NCBI GenBank assembly: GCA_021155045.1
Contig: JAJNQB010000013.1
Location: 160,599-224,598 of the forward strand
DNA from: Arcticibacter sp.
GTDB lineage: Bacteria > Bacteroidota > Bacteroidia > 2-12-FULL-35-15
Length of the DNA stretch: 64,000 nt
Reading direction: 5' to 3'
The translations under genes and the position numbers were made by a program. The stretch's first letter is position 1. Each line of letters begins with the position of its first letter. Positions 50,144 through 59,000 of this stretch are shown here, one piece after another. The notes beneath the pieces are model-generated. The model saw only the letters and a list, made by a program, of their open reading frames with translations, made no database searches and had not been told where the DNA came from.

Positions 50144-51688
50144 TTAATTTATTAAAGTAGGATTATTTGATTGAATGTAAATTTTCACTTTTTCTAACTT
50201 TTTATACAAAATAGTATCATCTTCAAAACGAGGAATAATAGATCGTATTTGGTCGTATGTTTTCTTTATTTCAGTAGAAAGTTTATCATTATATTTTAAT
50301 GCATCAATTGCTTGTGATGCGCTTACTAATTCAATTGCTAATACTTGATAAGCATTTTCTACCACTTTAGCGGTAATCAATGCTGCATTTGTTCCCATAC
50401 TCACAATATCCTGATTGTCATTGTTGTTTGGAATACTATGAATGTACATTGGGTTTGATAGCATTTGATTTTCAGCAGTTGTTGAAGTTGCTGTAAACTG
50501 AGCTGCTTGCATTCCTAAGTTTAAACCCAATGTTCCAAGATTAACAAATGGAGGTAATTTACCATTTAATTTTTCGTTCATTAAAAAATTTAACTGCCTC
50601 TCAGACAGCATAGTTAGCTTAGTTATTGCAATTTTTAGTTTATCCATTTCTAGTGCTACATAATCACCATGAAAATTGCCTCCATGAAACACATTATTGT
50701 TTGCTTTGTCTATAATTGGATTGTCATTTACAGAATTAACTTCGTTTTCTAAAATGGTTTGAGTAAAGTTAATGGTATCCAAAACAGGTCCTAAAATTTG
50801 AGGTACGCAACGAATAGAATAATACTCTTGTACTTTATCTTTAAACACCTCTACTTTTGTAATTTCATCGTTAAACAAATGCTCTTCGCGCTTACGTATC
50901 AATTTACTACCTTTCATAGCCGTATTTAAGGCAGCAGCTATTTGTCTTTGACCAACATGAGGTTTTACACTGTTTAACTCAACTGAAAAATGGTCGCTAT
51001 ATGATTCAACCATCTCGATAATCATTGCCGATGAAGACAAACTCCAATTTAATAATTGCTTAGCATGCAAAAGATTTACCATTGCAATACCTGTCATCAC
51101 AGAAGTTCCGTTTATTAAACCCAACGCTTCGCGTAAATGCACCTTTATTGGTGTTAAACCTAATTGTTTGTAAACATCTGCTGTTGGGCGTAATTCGCCT
51201 TTGTACGTTACTTCTCCCTCTCCTATTAAATTTAATGCTAAATGTGCTAATTGAACTAAATCGCCACTAGCTCCAACGCCACCATGCTCAAATATTTGAG
51301 GATAAACATCATTATTGATTAAATCTCTTAATAATTCAACCACAGATTGATGAATACCAGAATAACCTTGCATCAAAGAACTTAATCGGCAAATCATGGA
51401 GGATTTAACATGAATATCGGATAATCTATTTCCTGCGCCAGTAGTATGGCTACGGATAAGGTTGTATTGTAAATCCAGTTGGTTTTGTTCGCTGATTTTG
51501 TATTGCGCCATTGGACCAAAACCCGTATTAATTCCGTAGATAAGCTTATTCTTAGAAAAGTCTTTTAAAAATTCATGACTTTCAATTACTTTATTTAAAG
51601 CGGTAGTATCAAGTGCTACTTTTTCACCTTTGTAAAGAATATTATAAAAATCGTTTGCTGTAAGCGGTTTGCTACCTATGTTTATCAT
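50144..51688 (-). CDS. Aromatic amino acid ammonia-lyase (HAL/TAL family)
   Basis: The 514-residue protein has the MIO-forming Ala140-Ser141-Gly142 in GGVGASGDLVQLAHLAL and YGINTGFGP (Tyr51), the hallmarks of the family that removes ammonia from His, Tyr or Phe. The substrate-selecting pair in LIRSHTTGAG is Ser80-His81, as in histidine ammonia-lyases and some bacterial tyrosine ammonia-lyases, so sequence alone does not decide. Its neighbours (FabG, ketosynthase, ACP, acyltransferase) and absence of hut genes point to tyrosine, giving 4-coumarate as starter for flexirubin-type pigment. It is the first gene behind the promoter at 51788-51818. Confidence 0.85.
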   Translation of the reverse strand: MINIGSKPLTANDFYNILYKGEKVALDTTALNKVIESHEFLKDFSKNKLIYGINTGFGPMAQYKISEQNQLDLQYNLIRSHTTGAGNRLSDIHVKSSMICRLSSLMQGYSGIHQSVVELLRDLINNDVYPQIFEHGGVGASGDLVQLAHLALNLIGEGEVTYKGELRPTADVYKQLGLTPIKVHLREALGLINGTSVMTGIAMVNLLHAKQLLNWSLSSSAMIIEMVESYSDHFSVELNSVKPHVGQRQIAAALNTAMKGSKLIRKREEHLFNDEITKVEVFKDKVQEYYSIRCVPQILGPVLDTINFTQTILENEVNSVNDNPIIDKANNNVFHGGNFHGDYVALEMDKLKIAITKLTMLSERQLNFLMNEKLNGKLPPFVNLGTLGLNLGMQAAQFTATSTTAENQMLSNPMYIHSIPNNNDNQDIVSMGTNAALITAKVVENAYQVLAIELVSASQAIDALKYNDKLSTEIKKTYDQIRSIIPRFEDDTILYKKLEKVKIYIQSNNPTLIN

Positions 51689-51787
51689 ATATAAATTAAA
51701 AAAAGCAAGCTAATTTTGAGCTTTGGGCACAAAAATATATGCTTTGTTGACTAATAAAAATAATTAGTAAGTTTTTTCGAAAAAATG

Positions 51788-51818
51788 CAAAAGTAATTCT
51801 TTCTTGCTGATATACAAA
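51788..51818 (-). promoter_or_regulatory. Promoter of the ammonia-lyase/pigment operon
   Basis: The reverse strand reads TTTG (51818-51815), 19 bp, TACTTTTG (51795-51788): both boxes and spacing are perfect. The leader to the ATG at 51688 would be about 95 nt. Confidence 0.75.
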
Positions 51819-51851
51819 GTTTTATTGATTTTGTTTCAATCAACAGAAGTA

Positions 51852-54800
51852 CTAATCGCCAAACTCACAACCTTGCATAAAGCTTTTTGTTTCCTCGTGC
51901 CAAGGAAAATTATTGTTTGATTTAGATTGCTCCCAGAAAAACTTGCTTCGTTTTTTGTCGTAATTGCCAATTTCGTTCATGGTTTCAGCATCATAAATTC
52001 TTCCATTCACCATCACATATTTTATACTTTCGGTATTTCTGATATTTTCTAAAGGATTTTTATCCATCACAATTAAATCAGCTAATTTTCCTTTTTCCAA
52101 AGAACCTATTTGGTCGCCCATGCCAATATAATCGGCACCATTTTGAGTTGCACAACGAATAGCTTGAAGGTTTGTAATTCCTCCCATTTGCAGCATCCAC
52201 AACTCCCAATGAGCACCAATTCCTTGTATTTGACCATGCGAACCTAAATTTACTTTTACGCCTGCATCCATGAGTTTTTTGCAAGATTTTGAAACTAAAA
52301 TAAAACCATTTTCATATTCTTCTTCTGGAATAATTTTGCGATGACGAGAACGAGAATCAATAATTGAACGAGGGAAGAAATTTAATAATCGTTTGTTTTC
52401 CCAAACATTTGTTTTTTGATACCAATAATCTTCACCATTGATAGCACCGTAACATACAATTAATGTTGGCGTGTAGCCTGTTTTACTTGCGCTCCATAAT
52501 TTTATTACATCATTACTTAAATCAGCAATAGGAATGTTATGTTCTACACCTGTGTGCCCATCAATGATTTGTGTCATGTTATGAAAAAATGTTGAACCAC
52601 CTTCAGGATAAACCATGATATTTAAATCTCGAGCAGCTTTAATCACTTGCTGACGTTGTTCTCTTCTTGGTTGATTATAACTTTTTACTGAAAAAGCTCC
52701 AAAAGCTTTTGTACGAGCCAAAGCAAAATGTGCATCATCATAATTATTAATTACAGCTTTAAAATCGCCTTCGGCACCATATAAAATTGTTCCTGTTGAA
52801 TAAATTCTGGGTCCCACCATGTATCCCGCTTTCACCATTTCAGACTGAGAAAAAACCATTTCAGAATTTGATGAAGGATCGTGAGTTGTAGTTACACCAT
52901 ACGCCAAATTTGCAAAATAACTCCATTGTTTTTGAGGGCTCGGCCCAGTGCGCCATGTACTTAAATGTGAATGAACATCAACTATTCCAGGCATAATCGT
53001 TTTGCCAGCACAATCGATAACTTTTGCATCAGAGGGAATAGCAACATCTTCCGTCTTTCCAATTGCTTCAATTTTATTTTCGTTAATGATGATTGTACCA
53101 TTTTCTATCACTTCATCGCCTTTCATGGTAATAATTCGAGCTCCTTTTAAAGCAATTTTGCCTTTTGGTTTATCGGTAGTTAGTTCTAAATTTATTTTAA
53201 TTCCTATACTGTCTAATGCTGGCAATTTAGTTTCCTTACCATTTAAAAATAAAAACCTATCCACTAAGCCGTCAGTAAAATATTCATCGCTATACGTCCA
53301 ATGAATTCGTTTGCTATCCATACTCCAATGCAAATTTAATCCAGCTTCTTTGGTAATTTGTGCTACAGGCAAAGCTTCCGTTTTTGCAGATAATTCGATT
53401 GGTTTTCCTGTTTTTGGAAATGCTGCAATGTATCCTTTAAACAATTCAATAAATGCAAGCCAATTTCCATCTGGGCTTGGAACTACTGATGTTGCATATT
53501 TTGACGTAAAATGTGTTTTTAAATCTTTTCCATTTATATCAATACTTTTAAACGCTTTATTTTCTCCTTCTTCTGACTGAAAAAAGATTTTTTCATTACC
53601 AATAAAACATGCGTCAAATCCTTCCTTCGTAACTAAAACAGGAATTGCGTTTGCTTTATTTGGTATAACATAAATTCCAGCATTATTCGAAAATGCGTAT
53701 CCCATGTGGTCGTTTCCTTCTTCTTTTTGATACACAATAGAATTTCCATCAGGTGAAAAACGAGGGTTTCTATAAATTCCTTTTTGAGTAGTAAGTTTTG
53801 TTACTTTTTTATCTTTTAGATTAACCTTACAAATACTTCCCATATTTTCATCGTTCCAAGTAGTAAAAACAATTTCATCATTCTTGGGTGAAAAACTTGG
53901 TTCAAATTCTAAATCAGTTGAATTTGTTACTCTTTCTGGCTTACCATCGGGCAATGATTTTTTCCATAAATAACCTGCCGCATTAAATACAATTGTTTTT
54001 TCGTCAAAAGAAGTGCTTGCATTACGAATAACTTTTACATTAAATTTATCTGGTGCTACTTCTTGACGAAATTTAACTGCATCCATAATTTTATGCTTAG
54101 CATTTACAACAAACGGTATTTCAAAAGCCTGATAATATGGTTCATTTCCAATATTAGTAGTTGTTATATTCCACAACTTTCCATTTGCCCAAATAATGAT
54201 ATGAGAGTTATCAAGCCAATTAAAATTTGTATAAACACCAAAAATTGCCCAAGCTTCTTGTTGGTCTTTACTCAACTTATCATAAACGGGCCATTCTTCA
54301 GCAGTTTCAAGATTACGTATGTACAAAACAGTTTTTTCTCTTACACGCTTTACAAAAGCCAACATTTTTCCATCGCGTGAAATTTGTGGGCGGCAAGCAC
54401 CACCTGGTCCACCTGTAATTGTTTCTGTTTCACCTGTTGTTAAATCATATTTTTTAATCACATAAATTTGAGAATTTGGGTCTTTGTTGTATTGAAACAT
54501 TCCTCCAGGATAAACATCTTCACTGTAATATAAAAACTTTCCATCAGGTGATATACATGGCTCACCAGCATCTTGTTGTTTATTTTTTTTAACAGTTAAT
54601 TGCAATCCTTCTCCCCCAATAATGTGATACATCCACATTTCTCCAGCTCCTAATGAACGACCAGAAGTAAAATGCTTACGAGCAATGATATAGTTTCCAT
54701 CGGGAGTAAAAATCCCGTTATTCAACAACCTAAAATTTTCTTTTGTAACTTGTTTTGCATCTGAACCATCAATATTCATCATCCAAATATTATCTCCACC

Positions 54801-55130
54801 ACCAGCATCACTTGTAAAACAGATATATTTTCCATCGTAACTAAATCGTGGTTGAACTTCATAAGGCAAGCCAGAACGCAACGCCTTTGCTGTTCCGCCA
54901 GTAATAGGCATAATATAAATATCGCCAAGCATATCAAATACTATTTGTTTACCATCCGGACTTACATCTAAATTCATCCAAGTACCTTCATTGGTAGTAA
55001 ACTCTATTTCTTTAAAAGAACCTTCTGGAGAAGACACGTCCCATTTTTTCTCTTTGGGTTCTGTTTGTGCAACAAGCAAACTGCTTAAAAGCAAAACTGG
55101 AAAAAATAAAACTTTTTCAATTTTTTTCAT
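51852..55130 (-). CDS. Secreted PD40 propeller-amidohydrolase fusion
   Basis: The 1092-residue protein has a signal peptide (VLFFPVLLLSSLLVAQ). Residues about 35-640 form TolB-like propeller blades (SPDGKQIVFDMLGDIYIMPI, FSPKNDEIVFTTWNDENMGS). Residues about 660-1060 are an amidohydrolase: TIMPGIVDVHSHLSTW (HxH metal ligands), VYPEGGSTFF, VEHNIPIADL (His) and LGSHGQIQGIGAH, ending KGKLADLIVMDKNPLENI. The family hydrolyses amides or peptides with zinc; this large type is common in Bacteroidota and related to prolidase-like imidazolonepropionase. The substrate is unknown. Confidence 0.85.
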   Translation of the reverse strand: MKKIEKVLFFPVLLLSSLLVAQTEPKEKKWDVSSPEGSFKEIEFTTNEGTWMNLDVSPDGKQIVFDMLGDIYIMPITGGTAKALRSGLPYEVQPRFSYDGKYICFTSDAGGGDNIWMMNIDGSDAKQVTKENFRLLNNGIFTPDGNYIIARKHFTSGRSLGAGEMWMYHIIGGEGLQLTVKKNKQQDAGEPCISPDGKFLYYSEDVYPGGMFQYNKDPNSQIYVIKKYDLTTGETETITGGPGGACRPQISRDGKMLAFVKRVREKTVLYIRNLETAEEWPVYDKLSKDQQEAWAIFGVYTNFNWLDNSHIIIWANGKLWNITTTNIGNEPYYQAFEIPFVVNAKHKIMDAVKFRQEVAPDKFNVKVIRNASTSFDEKTIVFNAAGYLWKKSLPDGKPERVTNSTDLEFEPSFSPKNDEIVFTTWNDENMGSICKVNLKDKKVTKLTTQKGIYRNPRFSPDGNSIVYQKEEGNDHMGYAFSNNAGIYVIPNKANAIPVLVTKEGFDACFIGNEKIFFQSEEGENKAFKSIDINGKDLKTHFTSKYATSVVPSPDGNWLAFIELFKGYIAAFPKTGKPIELSAKTEALPVAQITKEAGLNLHWSMDSKRIHWTYSDEYFTDGLVDRFLFLNGKETKLPALDSIGIKINLELTTDKPKGKIALKGARIITMKGDEVIENGTIIINENKIEAIGKTEDVAIPSDAKVIDCAGKTIMPGIVDVHSHLSTWRTGPSPQKQWSYFANLAYGVTTTHDPSSNSEMVFSQSEMVKAGYMVGPRIYSTGTILYGAEGDFKAVINNYDDAHFALARTKAFGAFSVKSYNQPRREQRQQVIKAARDLNIMVYPEGGSTFFHNMTQIIDGHTGVEHNIPIADLSNDVIKLWSASKTGYTPTLIVCYGAINGEDYWYQKTNVWENKRLLNFFPRSIIDSRSRHRKIIPEEEYENGFILVSKSCKKLMDAGVKVNLGSHGQIQGIGAHWELWMLQMGGITNLQAIRCATQNGADYIGMGDQIGSLEKGKLADLIVMDKNPLENIRNTESIKYVMVNGRIYDAETMNEIGNYDKKRSKFFWEQSKSNNNFPWHEETKSFMQGCEFGD

Positions 55131-55150
55131 ATTTATTTTCTTTAGGAAGC

Positions 55151-55158
55151 CAAAAATA
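55151..55158 (-). promoter_or_regulatory. -7 element (TATTTTTG) upstream of the amidohydrolase gene
   Basis: The reverse strand reads TATTTTTG, a full TAnnTTTG match, 20 nt before the ATG. No TTTG is found 19 bp further upstream, so support is partial. Confidence 0.4.
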
Positions 55159-55491
55159 GCTTTTAAAATTTTATAAGCTTAATTTTTGCTTAAATTATTA
55201 TTCACCTGTTTTTTAGCTCATATAATTTCAAAACATCATATTTTCTGTTTTTTTGCAATTTCTTATTATTTTGGTAAAACACTTGAATATCAATAAAAAT
55301 AAGCGAATCAAAAAAACAAAATCCATTCGAACTCTAAATAAGAGGTAAAAGAGAGGATAACTATTATTTTTTTTATAAGTAAAATCAGATGTTTAATTTG
55401 GATATAAAAGTTACAGCAAACTAAATATGCAACTTTTTTAAACAAATTTTAATCATATTTACAAAACCAAAATTTTAAAGCAGGGTCATTT
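55159..55491. other. Intergenic space between divergent genes
   Basis: This AT-rich stretch of about 330 bp separates the amidohydrolase gene from the first giant adhesin. I found no open frame with protein-like content, no strong hairpin, and no full TTTG-N19-TAnnTTTG promoter on the plus strand. Confidence 0.5.
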
Positions 55492-56070
55492 ATGAAACAA
55501 AAATTACTAACTACTATTTTTTTCTTTTCCCTTTTTGTAGCAAAAATGAATGCTACTCACGTTCAAGGTGGCGATATAACCTACCGTTGTTTAGGGGGAA
55601 ATCAATATGAAATTTCATTAGCACTTTATAGAGATTGTGCAGGAGTAGCTGCTCCAACAACTGTATCCATAAATTACAGGTCGGTAAGTTGTGGAATCAA
55701 CCAAAACCTTACATTAAATAGAATCACAGGAACAGGTATTGAAGTTACTCCAATTTGTACTTCGCTAACTACACAATGCGCTGGTGGTACTTACCCTGGG
55801 GTACAAGAATATATTTACAGAGGAGTAGTAACATTACCTCCTTGTTCTGATTGGGTAATGGGTTATACCCTATGTTGTAGAAACAATGCAATTAACACAA
55901 TTCTTAATCCTGGTTCACAAAATATATATATTCAAGCCACATTAAATAACTTAAATTTCCCTTGTAATAATTCACCAACAGACCTGTTCCATTTATTTGC
56001 GTGGGACAACCATTCTGCTTTAATAATGGATCAAACGATCCTGATGGCGATTCATTGTCTTACACCTTAA
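55492..56070 (+). CDS. N-terminal part of a giant SprB-repeat adhesin, cut off by a frameshift
   Basis: The frame gives 192 residues: a signal peptide (TTIFFFSLFVAKMNA), then THVQGGDITYRCLGGNQYEI, the N-terminal domain of many Bacteroidota type B secretion substrates, and conserved Cys residues up to PCNNSPT. After this, at about 55975-55985, the frame turns into unrelated sequence (DLFHLFAWDNHSA) and stops at 56070. The expected continuation, FTNRPVPFICVGQPFCFNNG, is read from 55971 on in another frame that runs on to 61361. So this and the next entry are one gene. Either the copy is broken or the sequence lacks bases. Confidence 0.8.
   Translation: MKQKLLTTIFFFSLFVAKMNATHVQGGDITYRCLGGNQYEISLALYRDCAGVAAPTTVSINYRSVSCGINQNLTLNRITGTGIEVTPICTSLTTQCAGGTYPGVQEYIYRGVVTLPPCSDWVMGYTLCCRNNAINTILNPGSQNIYIQATLNNLNFPCNNSPTDLFHLFAWDNHSALIMDQTILMAIHCLTP
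55968..55985 (+). other. Frameshift point: apparent loss of one 10-nt repeat unit
   Basis: Frame 1 reads AAT TCA CCA ACA (NSPT) and frame 3 over the same bases reads TTC ACC AAC AGA CCT (FTNRP). Homologous proteins have both in series (NSPTFTNRP). That is explained if the ancestor had TTCACCAAC twice in tandem, about ten bases apart, and one unit was lost, shifting the frame. Confidence 0.6.
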
Positions 56071-59000
56071 TGACACCAATGCACACTGCAACGGTTCCAG
56101 TAACATACATTGCTCCTTATTCAGCATCTCAACCTTTAACATCATCTCCAGCTTGTACTTTCAATGCAGCAACAGGTGATATGTGTGTTACCCCAACTGC
56201 AATACAAGTAACAGTATTTACTGTATTAGTAAGAGAATGGCGAGGAGGAGTTTTAGTTGGATCTGTTATGAGAGACATCCAAGTAAGAACTGTTACATGT
56301 ACAAATAATAATCCCTATTTGAATGGTATAAATAATACTGGAGCTTATACAATGAATGCCTGTGTTGGTAATCCAATTTCTTTTAACATTCCATCTTTTG
56401 ATGCCAATGCATCACAAAATGTTACATTAACATGGAATTCAGGAATTTCAGGAGCATCTTTTTCTCCTACTGGCGGTACTGGCGGAACAGCATCTCGTCC
56501 TGTTGGTTTATTTACTTGGACTCCAACAATGGCTGATGTTAGTTCAACCCCTCATTGTTTTACGGTAAAAGTAACGGATAATAATTGTCCTTTCAACGGA
56601 AGTCAAACGTATTCGTTTTGTATTACAGTTGGAGGTTTTAACACAACCACATCCTCAACAAATGCTACTTGTACTGCAGCTAATGGTTCGGCTACTGTTA
56701 ATGTTGCCGCAGGAGGAGTTACTCCTTTTACTTATGCTTGGTCACCAACTGGCGTTACAGGAGCTACAGCAAGTAATTTAACTGCAGGAACATACACGTG
56801 TGTTACAACAGATGCTTTGGGTTGTACAAGAACAAATATTATTACAGTTGCAGCAAACCCAGGCGGAACCGCTGCTGTAAGCAGTTTTACAAATGTTAGT
56901 TGCAATGGAGCAAACAATGGTTCTATTACTGTATCTATGAGTGGTCCAACTACCCCACCTTTTACTTATGCATGGAGCCCATCGGGAGGAACTAGTGCTA
57001 CGGCAACAGGCTTAGCTCCAGGAACATATACTTGCACTGTAACAGATGCGAATGGTTGTGTATCAACTGTTACAAGAGTAATTACTCAACCTCCAGTTCT
57101 AACCGTTTCTCCAACATTTACGAATGTTGGTTGTAATGGAGGGAATTCAGGAACAGCAACAGCAACTCCTGCTGGAGGAACTGGACCCTATACTTATTTA
57201 TGGATGCCAGGTGCGTTTTCAACCTCTTCTATTTCATCTCTTTCTGTTGGAACTTACACCGTAACTGTAACAGACTCAAGAGGCTGTACAGCAACAGGAA
57301 CAGCAAACATCACACAGCCTCCTGTTTTAGCGATAACTTCAAACCCTTTTAGTGCCAACTGTGGACAAGCAAACGGTTCTGCTACTGTTTCAGGTTCTGG
57401 CGGATTTGCTCCATATACTTGGAGTTGGTCAAACGGACAAACAGGAACATCAGCTACAGGATTAGTTGCTGGAACATACACTGTAACTATAACAGACATA
57501 AATTTATGTACTCAAACCGCTCCTGTTACAATAGGAAACATAGCAGGACCAATAGCAACCATTACTGCATTTACAAATGTTTCTTGTAATGGTGGAAATA
57601 ATGGAAATGCAACCATAGGAGTTACTGGAGGAACACCACCATTTACTTATTTATGGAATAATGGACAAACAACACCAACAGCATCTAACTTAGCAGCAGG
57701 TATTTATTCTGTAGTAGCAACGGATGCAGCTGGTTGTAGTGCGACTACAAACGTTACAATTACTCAACCAACTGTATTGGTTGCAAATGCGGTAAGAACA
57801 AATCCAATTTGTTTTGGACAATCTAACGGAACTGCTAGTGCTAGTGCTGTTGGAGGAACACCTCCTTATTCTTATTCTTGGACTGCTCCTGGCACTCCTA
57901 CAACTTCATCAATTAATGGTTTAGCAGCAGGTACATATACTGTTACCGTAACTGATTCTAAAGGTTGTACGCGTACAGCCGTTGTTACATTAACAAATCC
58001 TCCTGTTGTAAATACAACAATTGCCGTTACTCCAGTTTCTTGTAATGGTGGTTGCAATGGAACAGCAACCGCTTCTGCATCAAGTGGAACATCTCCTTAT
58101 ACTTATTTATGGAATAATCCATCTGCACAAACCACTTCAAATGCCACAGGATTATGTGCTGGAAACTATACTGTTACAGTATCAGATGCTAATGGTTGTC
58201 CTTCACAAGCAGTCGCAACAATAACTCAACCTACTTTGTTGGTTAGCAATTTATCCTCATCAGCAAATAATGTTTGTTTTGGTGCTTGTTCTGGTTTTGC
58301 TCAAGTAACAGCAACAGGTGGTGTAGCTCCTTACACATACAATTGGTTGCCCAGCGGAGGAACCACTGCTACTGCAACAAATCTTTGTGCTGGAACTTAT
58401 ACTTGTACTGTAACAGATGCTAGAGGCTGCATAAGTACTACCATCGCAACAATTACGCAACCTTCACAATTAATTGCTTCTGTTACTGGGAACGATATTA
58501 CTTGTGCTGGAACTTGTAATGGTACAGGCAATATAAGCTTTACAGGAGGAACGGCTCCTTATACTTTTTTATGGACACCTAGCTTACAAACAATATACAA
58601 CCCAGTTAATTTATGTGTTGGTACTCATACCGCAACAATTACAGATGCTAATGGATGTGCTGTGTCTGGAACAATAACGTTGAATCAAGCAAATACTCCA
58701 TTGGTTGTAACAACAAGTACTACAAGCTCAAACTGTGGTCAATCAAACGGTCAGGCTTGTGCTACTGTTAGCGGAGGATTAGCCCCTTACACATACATTT
58801 GGAATGATATTTCTGTTTCACAAATGGCTTGTACCAATCCAATACCATCTGGAACGTATAATGTAGATGTTACAGATGCTGCTGGTTGTACTATAACTCA
58901 AGTAGCAAACGTGAATGACATATCTGCTCCTACTGTTACCATTACAGGTCATACGGATTTATTATGTTATGGGTTTTCAAATGCAACAGCTACAACAAAC

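Noticed and set aside
50144..51688. Histidine degradation (hutH) as the role of the ammonia-lyase
   Set aside because: Not excluded by sequence, but no hutU, hutI or hutG is nearby, and the operon partners are fatty-acid-type pigment genes.
55931..56001. Programmed ribosomal frameshifting in the first adhesin
   Set aside because: There is no slippery heptamer or downstream pseudoknot at the break, and the missing ten bases are explained by a tandem repeat unit.
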